DNA of 38,106 nucleotides from Bacteroidota bacterium (lineage in GTDB: Bacteria > Bacteroidota > Bacteroidia > Bacteroidales > Paludibacteraceae): NCBI GenBank assembly GCA_022708505.1, contig JAKIYP010000016.1:1-38106 (forward strand). The letters are read 5' to 3'. A program made the translations under genes and the position numbers. Positions 27,300-38,106 of the stretch are shown here, in pieces. Below the pieces are notes generated by a model. The model saw only the letters and a list, made by a program, of their open reading frames with translations. It was not told where the DNA came from and searched no databases. How positions within the stretch are numbered: the stretch's first letter is position 1; each line of letters starts with the position of its first letter.

Positions 27300-28706
27300 T
27301 TATCGTACCGTTGGCATTTGAGCATTCATTCGCAACTTCCAGTTTTCCAGCTCTTTCTGTAACCGGACTTTAACTTTCGGATTTTCATCAATCAAATTTC
27401 GCTGTTCCCCTATATCATCTTTTAAATTATATAATTCATAGCTATCGGTCTCGATGATGTGAATTAATTTCCAGTCGCCATTGCGCACGGCACTGTAAGG
27501 TGTGGCACCTTCAGAATGATAATGCGGATAATGCCAGTATAAAGATGTTCTTTTGAGTTTATTTTTTCCGGATGTCAGTACTTTCCTCAAACTGATTCCA
27601 TCGATTTCTTTTGCCACTGACCGGTCAATCTTTACTCCGGAAATATCAGCCAGTGTTGGCAATAAATCTATTGACATGACAGGAGTGTCGCTTACTGTTC
27701 CTCCTGCCTGCTGATTGAGGTTTTTGATCATGAAAGGAACCCTTACGCCACCCTCATACATATGGCCTTTCCCTTTTCTAAGGGGAGCGTTATTGGTTAT
27801 CTTGCGTTCCCCCTTTCCGATCAACCCACCATTATCGGAAGTAAAAACAATAATCGTGTTGTCGTATAATCCAGTTTCTTTTAGCTTCTGAACGATTTTG
27901 CCTACTGCATCATCCACATGCTCCACCATCGCAGCGTAAACAGGATTGCGCTGCGGATTTGCGGGATCTATCAACGCTTCGTATTTGTCAATTTTGTCCT
28001 GCTTAGCCATCAATGGCGTATGGACATTGTAGAACCACAAATTCAGGAAGAAAGGTTTTGTTTGCTTTTCAATAAACCCACAAGCTTCCTCAGTAAGGCG
28101 CTCAGTCAGGTGTTCTCCTTTCGGACCGTCCTTTAATCTTGGGTTTCCATAAGGTGAGAAATATCCGTCCGGACCATCCGCATTTTTCGCACGGTTCAGA
28201 TTGGGTGCACCTTTGGACCATCCACCGATATTGATATCGAACCCATGATGCTCCGGCCAGTATTTTTCATCTTCCCCCTGATGAAATTTGCCGATATGGG
28301 CGGTTGTATAACCTGCCGATTTAAATATTTCAGCTATCGTCGTCTCCTCGTGAGGCAGGTACATGGTCCATTCCGGCACCTTTAACTTAGACTGTGGAAA
28401 CTTCCAGCCTTCAATCCAGTCGGTCAGGTGCAGTTTAGCCGGATATTTACCGGTCAGTATACTGGCCCGGGTCGGAGAAGAAACCGTGCAGGCAGCGTAT
28501 CCGTTGGTGAAGCGTACCGCATCCTTTGCAAATGCATCAATCTGAGGGGTCTGATAAAACTTACTTCCGTAAACACCCAAATCAGTCCAACCCATATCAT
28601 CAATCAGTATCAGGACAACATTGGGAGGAGTTGCTGTTTTAGCGGCAGCAGGCACGGTCAACAACGACAATAGCGGTAATGCAAGTTTGTGATTCATCAT
28701 GTTCAT
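27300..28706 (-). CDS. Ser-type sulfatase, arylsulfatase A-like
   Basis: This is a predicted periplasmic S1 sulfatase of 468 residues. The signal peptide ends near VPAAAKT. Metal ligands are in LIDDMGWTD and the formylglycine site is S76-S-P-T-R followed by ASILTG. IGKFHQGE, FYNVHTPL and TSDNGGL give the rest of the active site. The GVYGSKFYQTPQIDAFAKDAV text marks a different S1 subgroup from the paralog pair at 6230 and 25750. It lies 69 bases after the sulfatase at 28776-30398, with a strong hairpin between them, and is the last gene before the operator of the SusCD unit. The substrate is unknown. Confidence 0.92.
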   Translation of the reverse strand: MNMMNHKLALPLLSLLTVPAAAKTATPPNVVLILIDDMGWTDLGVYGSKFYQTPQIDAFAKDAVRFTNGYAACTVSSPTRASILTGKYPAKLHLTDWIEGWKFPQSKLKVPEWTMYLPHEETTIAEIFKSAGYTTAHIGKFHQGEDEKYWPEHHGFDINIGGWSKGAPNLNRAKNADGPDGYFSPYGNPRLKDGPKGEHLTERLTEEACGFIEKQTKPFFLNLWFYNVHTPLMAKQDKIDKYEALIDPANPQRNPVYAAMVEHVDDAVGKIVQKLKETGLYDNTIIVFTSDNGGLIGKGERKITNNAPLRKGKGHMYEGGVRVPFMIKNLNQQAGGTVSDTPVMSIDLLPTLADISGVKIDRSVAKEIDGISLRKVLTSGKNKLKRTSLYWHYPHYHSEGATPYSAVRNGDWKLIHIIETDSYELYNLKDDIGEQRNLIDENPKVKVRLQKELENWKLRMNAQMPTVR

Positions 28707-28723
28707 GGTATTTATTAATTAAA

Positions 28724-28761
28724 AAAATTCCACCCTGACAGCATCATCAGTGTGGAATTTT
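28724..28761 (-). terminator. Intercistronic hairpin/terminator between two sulfatase genes
   Basis: AAAATTCCAC at 28724-28733 pairs with GTGGAATTTT at 28752-28761. An inner CTGA/TCAG extends the stem after one mismatch. On the minus strand it is followed by seven T. It ends only 17 bases before the next ATG (28706), and there is no room for a new promoter. It may therefore be a partial terminator or an RNA-stability hairpin. Confidence 0.75.
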
Positions 28762-28775
28762 ATTATGACTGTATA

Positions 28776-30398
28776 TTATAATTTTATTTTTTTAGGTAAC
28801 GAAACCTGCTTACCGTTATCAACATAATACATAGGAAGCGGTTGTGTGGAATCAATCCATTTCCGGAGGTCTTTCAGCAAATCATTTCCAATCTTCAGGT
28901 TCGATTTCGTTACATTCCCTTCCAACAGATTCACTGTTTCTCCCATATCATCCGTCAGATTATACAATTCATGTGTATCATATTCATAACAATAACGGTA
29001 TTTATAACGTTTTCCATCAACCCGTTTGTTGATGACCGAAGCCGGGATTCCTCTTTCATCCATATACCCGGGGAAATGCCAGCAGATGGCATCCCTGTCA
29101 AGTTGTTTGGCTTTCCCGGCAAGTAATGGCACGATAGATTCCCCATCGAGTTTATGCTCTTTATGGGTATATTTTACTCCCGCAAAATCGAGAAATGTAG
29201 GCAGGAAATCAATTACATGAACCGGCTCTGCTGAAACTCCGCTATTTTTTATCAGGTTTGGATATCGCACCATCATCGGCACACGGATTCCTCCTTCATA
29301 AAGTGTACCTTTTGCCCATTTCAAAGGTGCATTTGAATGATTTCCACCATGTACTCCCCCATTGTCGGATAAAAATATAACCACTGTATTATCACGCATG
29401 GAATCTGATTGATCTCCGTCACCATTCGGGTCATCCAAGGCAGCCAATATCCGGCCTACCGTCTGATCCAGTTGTTCCGTCAACGCGGCATATTTAAAAT
29501 TCTCATGCCTGTTATCAAGCGTTGTTCGTTCCCTGTACTTGGCATACAAGTCATCGCGACTAACAATAGCCGAATGAATCGCGTGAAAAGCTACCCACAT
29601 GGAGAATGGCTTATTTTTATCCGCATTGGCGATTTCATTAATCACGACATCCCCAATTGCATCGGTAAAATGCTTCTTAGTCCCTTTTAGCGTGAGTGGA
29701 TCATTGCCATTTGCAAAAGGAAGCAGGTTTTTCCGTATATAATCTTCGGTATACGGAGCCGCAAATTGATTATAAAGCGGATTATCGAATATCCACTTCC
29801 CATCTTTCGTCTTGAAGGCGAAGTAATTCGAGGCTTCTTTCTTATCCTCCTTCACTTTTTTACTGCACTCGAAATTATGGGTAAATCCGCAGTCGTCTTC
29901 TTCATTGATTTTAAATCCATGTACTTTGCCAAAAATATAGGTATTATATCCTGCATCTCTCAATAAACGGGCATAATTCAATGTTCCGGGCTGCAGCGAT
30001 TCCTTTTCCTGAGCAGCTGGTACAATACGCGCTTCTTCTTGTTTGATACCGGCCTCTTTACCTTTCGCATACCGGTCCAGCCCCCAAACATTATACACAT
30101 GGGTTCTGTTGGCACACTGACCGGTTAACAATGCCGCCCGGGTCGGTGCACTGTTTTGCTGGGTATAGGCATTGGTAAAAACCATACTTTGTTTCGCCAG
30201 TTTATCGATGTTCGGTGTCTGGTGATTTTTGGAACCGTGTCCCAGGGTGGCTATCGGTGAAGATATGTCATTCCACCCCAAATCATCAGCAAAAAGTAAG
30301 ATGATGTTGGGCTGTTTTTCCTGAGCTGTCAGTACCGGCGTTAACAAACCGGCAGCCATTATCGCGAAAATTGATTTGTGTTTCATGATTTTCTGCAT
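28776..30398 (-). CDS. Ser-type sulfatase
   Basis: This is a predicted periplasmic S1 sulfatase of 540 residues. The signal peptide ends near TPVLTAQ. It has FADDLGWND at the metal site and S83-A-P-T-R followed by AALLTG at the formylglycine site. FGKVHGFKI and LSDNGGVHGGNHSNAPLKWAKGT form the later blocks. Compared with its neighbours it has an insert after the formylglycine loop (about 100-140, Lys/Glu-rich). It is probably specific for another sulfate position. The ATG lies 5 bases after the GH2 stop codon, so the two are tightly coupled. A start at the fifth codon (MKHKS) is possible. Confidence 0.92.
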   Translation of the reverse strand: MQKIMKHKSIFAIMAAGLLTPVLTAQEKQPNIILLFADDLGWNDISSPIATLGHGSKNHQTPNIDKLAKQSMVFTNAYTQQNSAPTRAALLTGQCANRTHVYNVWGLDRYAKGKEAGIKQEEARIVPAAQEKESLQPGTLNYARLLRDAGYNTYIFGKVHGFKINEEDDCGFTHNFECSKKVKEDKKEASNYFAFKTKDGKWIFDNPLYNQFAAPYTEDYIRKNLLPFANGNDPLTLKGTKKHFTDAIGDVVINEIANADKNKPFSMWVAFHAIHSAIVSRDDLYAKYRERTTLDNRHENFKYAALTEQLDQTVGRILAALDDPNGDGDQSDSMRDNTVVIFLSDNGGVHGGNHSNAPLKWAKGTLYEGGIRVPMMVRYPNLIKNSGVSAEPVHVIDFLPTFLDFAGVKYTHKEHKLDGESIVPLLAGKAKQLDRDAICWHFPGYMDERGIPASVINKRVDGKRYKYRYCYEYDTHELYNLTDDMGETVNLLEGNVTKSNLKIGNDLLKDLRKWIDSTQPLPMYYVDNGKQVSLPKKIKL

Positions 30399-30403
30399 TG
30401 ATA

Positions 30404-33574
<3,171 letters not shown>

Positions 33575-33582
33575 TTACAAAA

Positions 33583-35145
33583 TTAATCCCATTTATAGCC
33601 TTCTGGCACTTCACTTTTCAACCCAGGTCCAAATTCATAACCTTTATTTTCAAACCAGGGTTTTAACTTTTCAATTTTATTTTTCATCATTTCGAACGAT
33701 TGTTCATTTCCGGTGTACCACATTTGGTTTGCAATTATAAAAATACGTGGAAACAATCGTCGGTCAATCATATATTCCTGTACGACATAATCAGTCCACA
33801 AAGAACAACTCATTCCCAGCACAAGTGGATTAGAAGGATCTACCCTTGAGGGGTTGTGATTGAAAACATCCTGCATATCGAAAGTGCGGTTTTCTTTATA
33901 ACCTTTCCAGGGTGTCAGTGGAAAGTTCAAATAATTGTAATTATTAGTACCACAGAGGATTTCCCGACCCGATGACAAAGCTTTTTTAAGTGGCTGATCT
34001 TTCCGTCCGCGGTATTGCCACCAATGAATAACAGCATTTTCTGCAATTTCTATGTTTCCTTCTTTGGCAATCACATCATCCCAGAAAATTGCTTTTCTAC
34101 CTTTTGTTTTGAGATATGCTGCCATCTCATTTGAGAACCATATTTGAAGGTCATGACTATCTTTCAAACCCTGCTTGTGAATCACATGTTGGCAATCCGG
34201 ACATTGATCCCAGTTATCTTTCAGGGCCTCATCACCTCCTAAATGAATATATTCTGAAGGAAAGAGTTCACAAACTTCATCCAGAATGTCTTTCAAAAAG
34301 TTTATTGTTTCAGGCTTTCCGGCACAAAAGATCTGTGGTGTAAATCCAACTTCCGGGATGGTCACAGGTTTGTTAAAACAGGTATATTCAGGAAAAACCG
34401 ACAATGCAGCTTCGGCGTGCCCGGGCATGTCTATTTCAGGCACAACAGTGATGTATCGTTGTGATGCATATTCAATGATTTCCTTTATTTCTTCTTGTGT
34501 ATAATATCCTTGCTGTTCCGGACCGTTGGCAACTTTAGAACCTTCAATAGCTAAGGACGGATATTTTTTGATTTCGATTCGCCAACCCAAGCCTTCTGTC
34601 AGATGCCAATGAAACACGTTCATCTTGAGCATCGCCATCATGTCCAGGTATTTTTTGATGGTTGCTATGTTTTGATATTGCCTTCCCGAATCAAGCATAA
34701 ATGTCCGCCACCTGTATGCTGGTTGATCGTATATTTCACAATAAGGTAGCGCATTGGAGTTCTTTGTAAAAGTTTTAAGCTGAACTAAAGTTTGCAAGGC
34801 ATAAAAAAAACCTGCATCGGTAGAGGCATTAATCTGTAGCCCTTTACGTGAAATACTCAATACATAGGCTTCCTGGGGAATTTGAGGATTTTTTTTAAAT
34901 ACAACCGAAGCTTCTTCATTTTTCACATACTTAATCTTCTTGTTTATCATAATCTCACGTTCAAAAAACGAAAGGTAATTTTCTGACTCTGAACTAGCAA
35001 AAACACGTACCTTGGATGGAATTTTCCAATATCCTTTTGATGTGATTTTCAATTCAGAAACCGATGGAATGATTGAAACTTCCTGTGCATACAGAAACCA
35101 ACAGGTCAGCAAACTGAGCAAGAAATAAATACTTGTTCTTTTCAT
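33583..35145 (-). CDS. GH20 beta-N-acetylhexosaminidase
   Basis: This is a predicted exo-beta-N-acetylglucosaminidase/galactosaminidase using substrate-assisted catalysis. It has 520 residues with a signal peptide ending near WFLYAQ. The GH20b domain (about 22-135) is followed by the catalytic barrel (about 140-500). Signatures are RWRTFMLDSGRQY, MNVFHWHLTEGLGWRIE, VPEIDMPGHAEAAL and the catalytic D305-E306 pair in HLGGDEALKDNW. It is the first gene of its unit, 22 bases after the predicted transcription start and controlled by the operator at 35208-35241. GH2 follows after 53 bases. Confidence 0.95.
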   Translation of the reverse strand: MKRTSIYFLLSLLTCWFLYAQEVSIIPSVSELKITSKGYWKIPSKVRVFASSESENYLSFFEREIMINKKIKYVKNEEASVVFKKNPQIPQEAYVLSISRKGLQINASTDAGFFYALQTLVQLKTFTKNSNALPYCEIYDQPAYRWRTFMLDSGRQYQNIATIKKYLDMMAMLKMNVFHWHLTEGLGWRIEIKKYPSLAIEGSKVANGPEQQGYYTQEEIKEIIEYASQRYITVVPEIDMPGHAEAALSVFPEYTCFNKPVTIPEVGFTPQIFCAGKPETINFLKDILDEVCELFPSEYIHLGGDEALKDNWDQCPDCQHVIHKQGLKDSHDLQIWFSNEMAAYLKTKGRKAIFWDDVIAKEGNIEIAENAVIHWWQYRGRKDQPLKKALSSGREILCGTNNYNYLNFPLTPWKGYKENRTFDMQDVFNHNPSRVDPSNPLVLGMSCSLWTDYVVQEYMIDRRLFPRIFIIANQMWYTGNEQSFEMMKNKIEKLKPWFENKGYEFGPGLKSEVPEGYKWD

Positions 35146-35173
35146 TATAAATCTACGTCACTTTATTTAAATG

Positions 35174-35181
35174 CAAAAATA
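35174..35181 (-). promoter_or_regulatory. Promoter (-7 box) of the GH20-GH2-sulfatase operon
   Basis: TATTTTTG on the minus strand matches TAnnTTTG exactly and is identical to the box in front of the phosphoesterase gene. The start of transcription would be near 35167. No TTTG -33 element is found at the right distance. Confidence 0.65.
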
Positions 35182-35207
35182 ACGGATTATAATATAATCA
35201 ACAGGTA

Positions 35208-35241
35208 CATTTTATTCAAATAGGGAGACAAATTAATCAAA
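35208..35241 (-). promoter_or_regulatory. Candidate HTCS operator upstream of GH20
   Basis: Minus-strand direct repeats TTTGAATAAAATG (35208-35220) and TTTGATTAATTTG (35229-35241) are exactly 21 bp apart. The nearer core lies 30 bp from the -7 box. The nearer half-site is identical to that at 36583-36595, and the core TTTGnATAA is shared with 27241-27249. Confidence 0.65.
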
Positions 35242-35248
35242 TAAAAAA

Positions 35249-35290
35249 AACCGGAAAATCTCATTGTTAAATTTATGAGCAATTCCGGTT
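35249..35290 (-). terminator. Rho-independent terminator of the phosphoesterase gene
   Basis: AACCGGAA at 35249-35256 pairs with TTCCGGTT at 35283-35290. An inner CTCAT/ATGAG pair extends the stem. Eight T follow on the minus strand. This separates the phosphoesterase unit from the GH20 unit. Confidence 0.88.
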
Positions 35291-35311
35291 CAGTTTTCAT
35301 TAGCCATGTGT

Positions 35312-36481
35312 TTATTTTGACAGTTTCTTTTCAAATTCAGGTTTATCAAGTTCATTCAGCACCTGAATCTTTAAACCTTTACTATCTACATCAATCCTGA
35401 CTTTATTTTTATTCGCATTCACAAGTACTGGAAACTGGCAACCGCCGTAATTCATTTCATGATAATAATGCCGGTGTTGATGACCACACAGCATCAAATC
35501 GACACCTGCTTCGTTCAATACTGGAACATAAAGCTGATTCACCATCCAGGGACCATGCCAGTGGTCGGGCATGGGAGGCATGTGTACAAACACAATTCTG
35601 TTTTTGGCAGTTCTGAAAGCATCTGATTTTACAACATCTTTCAGCCACATCAACTGCTCTTCCCTAAACTCATCAAAAGCAGCAAGTCCGCCATATTCAA
35701 TATTACTGTCTGGTTTGTCTTCTCCTGAATCCAGCACAATCATAAAGGTATTTCCATGATGAATCGTGTAATAAGGCTGACCGGTTGAACTCGGGAAATA
35801 ATGCATATAATCAATGGCATGAAGTCCCCGTGTTTCATGGTTTCCTCTTACCATGTAAAAAGGCACTTCTGAAGCAAACAACTCTACTGATTTGTTCAGA
35901 AAACCAGTTGGAATTTTTTCGGGCGAGCGCATATCATGCACCATATCGCCATTATATACCACAAAATCAACCTTTTCAGTTTTGACATTTTTCAACAAAT
36001 TAGTCAACAATTCATTATTTTCATGTATATCATTGACCATCAAAAAAGAAAATGCTTTTTTATCAGTATCCAGGGTTCTAAAAGTCAAAGGAGTTGATTT
36101 GAATATTTTCGACGCGGCAATCTTTCCATACTGCGTTGACGATCCGGTTCCACCCAGCACTTCATGAGAATAAATTCTATACCGGTATGCTGTACCGGGT
36201 TGAAGGTTTTTTAAGCGGATGGTGTGATTTCGGGTAACAACCTTTTTCCCAATATGGGTTTGAAAATACTGTGGTCTTTCCACCCTGAAAAAATGCGTGG
36301 AATCATCCGGAGCAAGTTCGACCCACGACATGGCGTCACCGGAAGTTTGCCACACGATGGTAGCCTCATTTTCAGTTACATTCTGCAAATACGGTCCAGT
36401 CGTGATTTTAAAATCCGTTTGAGAAAAAGATTCAATCGTAATAAAAATAACGAAGTGTAATAGCAAAAAAAAGTGTTTCAT
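35312..36481 (-). CDS. Secreted calcineurin-like phosphoesterase with N-terminal FN3-like domain
   Basis: This is a predicted exported metallophosphoesterase, related to purple acid phosphatases. The start was set at the ATG at 36481, where a signal peptide begins (MKHFFLLLHFVIFITIESFSQ). This gives 389 residues; the frame extends upstream through the promoter. An FN3-like domain (about 25-125: GPYLQNVTENEATIVWQT) precedes the metallophos domain. The domain has NDIHE (about 147), NGDMVHD (about 176), RGNHET (about 211), VHMPPM and GHQHRHYY (about 335), which together complete the two-metal site. It forms a single-gene unit with its own promoter and terminator. It shares the paired operator with the glycan-degrading genes, which places it in the PUL regulon. 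The true substrate is unknown. Confidence 0.87.
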   Translation of the reverse strand: MKHFFLLLHFVIFITIESFSQTDFKITTGPYLQNVTENEATIVWQTSGDAMSWVELAPDDSTHFFRVERPQYFQTHIGKKVVTRNHTIRLKNLQPGTAYRYRIYSHEVLGGTGSSTQYGKIAASKIFKSTPLTFRTLDTDKKAFSFLMVNDIHENNELLTNLLKNVKTEKVDFVVYNGDMVHDMRSPEKIPTGFLNKSVELFASEVPFYMVRGNHETRGLHAIDYMHYFPSSTGQPYYTIHHGNTFMIVLDSGEDKPDSNIEYGGLAAFDEFREEQLMWLKDVVKSDAFRTAKNRIVFVHMPPMPDHWHGPWMVNQLYVPVLNEAGVDLMLCGHQHRHYYHEMNYGGCQFPVLVNANKNKVRIDVDSKGLKIQVLNELDKPEFEKKLSK

Positions 36482-36547
36482 TTGAAATTTAGATTTTATT
36501 TGTCTTAGTAATTCTGTTTTTACCGTACAGGCACTCTGTATGAATTG

Positions 36548-36555
36548 CAAAAATA
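36548..36555 (-). promoter_or_regulatory. Promoter (-7 box) of the phosphoesterase gene
   Basis: TATTTTTG on the minus strand matches TAnnTTTG exactly. The surrounding 12 bases (GTTATTTTTGCA) are identical or nearly so to those in front of GH20. Transcription would start near 36541, 60 bases before the ATG. Confidence 0.62.
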
Positions 36556-36582
36556 ACAAATTGAAATAAGAAACATCAGGCA

Positions 36583-36616
36583 CATTTTATTCAAATAGGG
36601 TAACAAATTAATCATT
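36583..36616 (-). promoter_or_regulatory. Candidate HTCS operator upstream of the phosphoesterase gene
   Basis: Minus-strand direct repeats TTTGAATAAAATG (36583-36595) and AATGATTAATTTG (36604-36616) are 21 bp apart. The nearer core is 31 bp from the -7 box. The block aligns with the GH20 upstream region over about 40 bases with few differences. Confidence 0.65.
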
Positions 36617-36633
36617 TCACAGGCTTATTAAGT

Positions 36634-37863
36634 TTATTTCAATCCTGATGTCTGGTTATCTACAATAACCGCACACGCCGCATCTCCGGTTATGTTCAGG
36701 ACTGTACGCAACATGTCGAACACCCGGTCAAGTGCATATAATAATGGTAAACCTTCAATCGGGATACCGGCTGAAACCAACACGGCAACCACGAGCAGGG
36801 TTGGTCCCGGTACACCGGCCTGACCGACAGAACCAACACTGGCCGTAATCGTGATAGCAATATACTGAGCGAGTGTAAGGTCGATATTGTAGAGTTGTGC
36901 GAAAAACAGAGCTACCAACGTGTAATAAATCGCATTCCCTGTCATGTTGATGGTTGCACCGAGAGGCACTACAAACGAAGTTGTTTCTTTGCTAACGCCA
37001 AGTTTTTCTTCACAGGTTTCCATGGTAACGGGTAAAGTAGCCATCGAAGAAGAAGTAGAGAAAGCCACAACCTGCGGACGAATCATAGACCTCAAGAAAT
37101 GAGCTAATTTTATTTTCGAGAACAGTTTCAGGGTCAAAGGATAAAATAAGAACAGGATGATAAAGGCAGCAATCAGATTCACCCAAAACAGATTTCCTAC
37201 TTTCAGCAACATATCAAAACCAAAGGTCCCGGTGGCATCAGCCATCAGTCCGAATACCCCCAACGGAGCTACCAGCATCACTTTCTGAATACACCAAATC
37301 AGCGCATCTAAAAAAGTATTAAAAGCATTCAGTACCGGTTGTTTTTTTGAAACCGGCAAGGCACTCAAACCAAAGCCAAAAAACAGTCCGAAGAAAATCA
37401 ACTGCAGAATATTACCATCAGCAAGCGATTTAATGGGGTTGGCAGGTATGATATCCAGCAACATCGGCCAAAACTCCATTTTTTGAGGAGTCGCATTGTA
37501 TCCTTCAGCAGGCAAAAATGATTTGATGGAGTCGACCGACAAGCCGGCTCCCGGTTTGAACCATTCACCCAACAAAATAGCAAGAATGACTGCCAGCAGC
37601 GTAGTGATAAAAATATAAGCAATGGTGGTAATACCGATTCTACCTGCCGATCTGGTTGCACCTAAGGAAGCCGATCCGGCAACGATAGACACGAAAACTA
37701 ACGGAATAACCAGCATACGAATCAACTGGATAAACAAACTTCCCAGGGGTGCAAACATGGATGCGGACTCCCCCATTAACTTCCCGGCAACAACACCAAT
37801 TACCATGGCAATGATAATCTGTACACTGAGATCAGAAATGATTTTTTTAAAAGATTTCTTCAT
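36634..37863 (-). CDS. Dicarboxylate/amino acid:cation symporter (DAACS/GltP-like)
   Basis: This is a predicted inner-membrane secondary transporter of 409 residues with the glutamate-transporter fold. There are six N-terminal helices, then the serine-rich hairpin AFSTSSSMATLPVT (about 267-280), helix 7, hairpin 2 (ASVGSVGQAGVPGPT) and helix 8 with DMLRTVLNITGD. The helix 8 Arg, Thr and Asn are those that hold an acidic substrate in GltPh. The helix 7 signature is N306-M-T-G-N instead of NMDGT, so the cation-binding Asp is missing. It lies upstream of the phosphoesterase gene, with no terminator seen between them. Its link to the PUL is unclear. Confidence 0.9.
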   Translation of the reverse strand: MKKSFKKIISDLSVQIIIAMVIGVVAGKLMGESASMFAPLGSLFIQLIRMLVIPLVFVSIVAGSASLGATRSAGRIGITTIAYIFITTLLAVILAILLGEWFKPGAGLSVDSIKSFLPAEGYNATPQKMEFWPMLLDIIPANPIKSLADGNILQLIFFGLFFGFGLSALPVSKKQPVLNAFNTFLDALIWCIQKVMLVAPLGVFGLMADATGTFGFDMLLKVGNLFWVNLIAAFIILFLFYPLTLKLFSKIKLAHFLRSMIRPQVVAFSTSSSMATLPVTMETCEEKLGVSKETTSFVVPLGATINMTGNAIYYTLVALFFAQLYNIDLTLAQYIAITITASVGSVGQAGVPGPTLLVVAVLVSAGIPIEGLPLLYALDRVFDMLRTVLNITGDAACAVIVDNQTSGLK

Positions 37864-37880
37864 TATATTTGATTGAAATT

Positions 37881-37900
37881 TTATGTCTATTTATGTCTAC
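37881..37900. repeat. Two-copy 10-bp tandem repeat
   Basis: TTATGTCTAT at 37881-37890 is followed directly by TTATGTCTAC at 37891-37900, between the transporter start and the REP-like element. No function can be assigned. Confidence 0.6.
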
Positions 37901-37906
37901 GGTCTT

Positions 37907-37947
37907 TCATTGCGAGGAGTTCACGAAGCGAACGACGTGGCAACCTC
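37907..37947. repeat. REP-like palindromic repeat
   Basis: The sequence CATTGCGAGGAGTTCACGAA and its continuation to CAACCTC form an imperfect palindrome: TTGC/GCAA outer arms and GTTC/GAAC inner arms. It resembles the CATTGCGAG...GCAATC class of dispersed intergenic repeats found in many bacterial genomes. Copy number cannot be judged from this window. Confidence 0.65.
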
Positions 37948-38048
37948 ATATATGTCTGCACATGGCCATTTAACCTTCAACTGTATCGTCCTGAAATTTG
38001 TTTACAATTGTTGTTTAATAATTCTGTAAAAATCTCACATTTAAATTT

Positions 38049-38056
38049 TATCTTTG
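38049..38056 (+). promoter_or_regulatory. Plus-strand promoter at the right edge
   Basis: TATCTTTG matches TAnnTTTG exactly and points out of the window. No TTTG -33 element is seen at 19-21 bases. It would start a transcript at about 38063, just before the structured sequence that ends the window. Confidence 0.5.
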
Positions 38057-38067
38057 TGGCATCATAT

Positions 38068-38106
38068 TGAAGCGGAGTTAGGCTCTGCTGAGGAGCAACC
38101 TAACAA
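38068..38106 (+). ncRNA. ffs: Possible 5' end of the bacterial SRP RNA (partial)
   Basis: Downstream of a TATCTTTG box the sequence GTTAGGCTCTGCTGAGGAGC leads into AACCTAACAA. The outer GTTAGG/CCTAAC arms pair, and the text GGCTCTGnTG...GCAAC resembles the start of 4.5S/SRP RNAs. The diagnostic GGTCAGG...GGAAGCAGCC region would lie beyond the window edge, so the call is tentative. Confidence 0.35.

Noticed and set aside
37881-37900. Two-copy TTATGTCTA(T/C) as a CRISPR or regulatory array
   Set aside because: Only two short units without spacers are present. No CRISPR, tRNA, rRNA or transposase gene was seen in the window.

Overview
The window comes from a Bacteroidota genome, most likely of the order Bacteroidales. 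The evidence is the gene order rplM-rpsI-rpsB-tsf, tandem SusC/SusD pairs, a hybrid two-component regulator (HTCS), promoters of the TAnnTTTG type, weak Shine-Dalgarno signals and one protein with a type IX secretion (T9SS)-like tail. The family or genus cannot be fixed from this sequence alone.

Layout. Positions 1-3200 hold a conserved ribosomal protein operon on the minus strand (uL13, uS9, uS2, EF-Ts). It has a strong promoter near 3157-3186, repeat-rich spacers and a textbook terminator at 95-128. A plus-strand SGNH/GDSL hydrolase (3334-4092) has its own promoter. From 4291 to 36481 nearly everything is on the minus strand and forms one large polysaccharide utilization locus (PUL). In the direction of transcription it reads: calcineurin-like phosphoesterase, GH20 hexosaminidase, GH2 beta-galactosidase, two sulfatases, a third sulfatase, SusC, SusD (frameshifted), SusC, SusD, a DUF1735-type surface lipoprotein, a large multidomain sulfatase, the HTCS and two more sulfatases. 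A DAACS-family transporter lies upstream. The right edge carries a REP-like palindrome and what may be the 5' end of the SRP RNA gene.

How it may work together. Six sulfatases, a beta-galactosidase and a beta-N-acetylhexosaminidase, with no lyase, sialidase or fucosidase, point to a sulfated Gal/HexNAc glycan such as keratan sulfate or sulfated mucin O-glycan chains. This target is an inference. All six sulfatases carry serine at the formylglycine position, so they need an anSME maturase encoded elsewhere.

The most useful new observation is a paired direct repeat, TTTG[A/C]ATAA-like half-sites 21-22 bp apart. It sits 30-31 bp upstream of a TAnnTTTG box in front of three transcription units: the phosphoesterase, GH20-GH2-sulfatases, and sulfatase-SusCD. 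It looks like the operator of the resident HTCS and would define the regulon. The HTCS has a separate promoter without this operator, inside the long operon.
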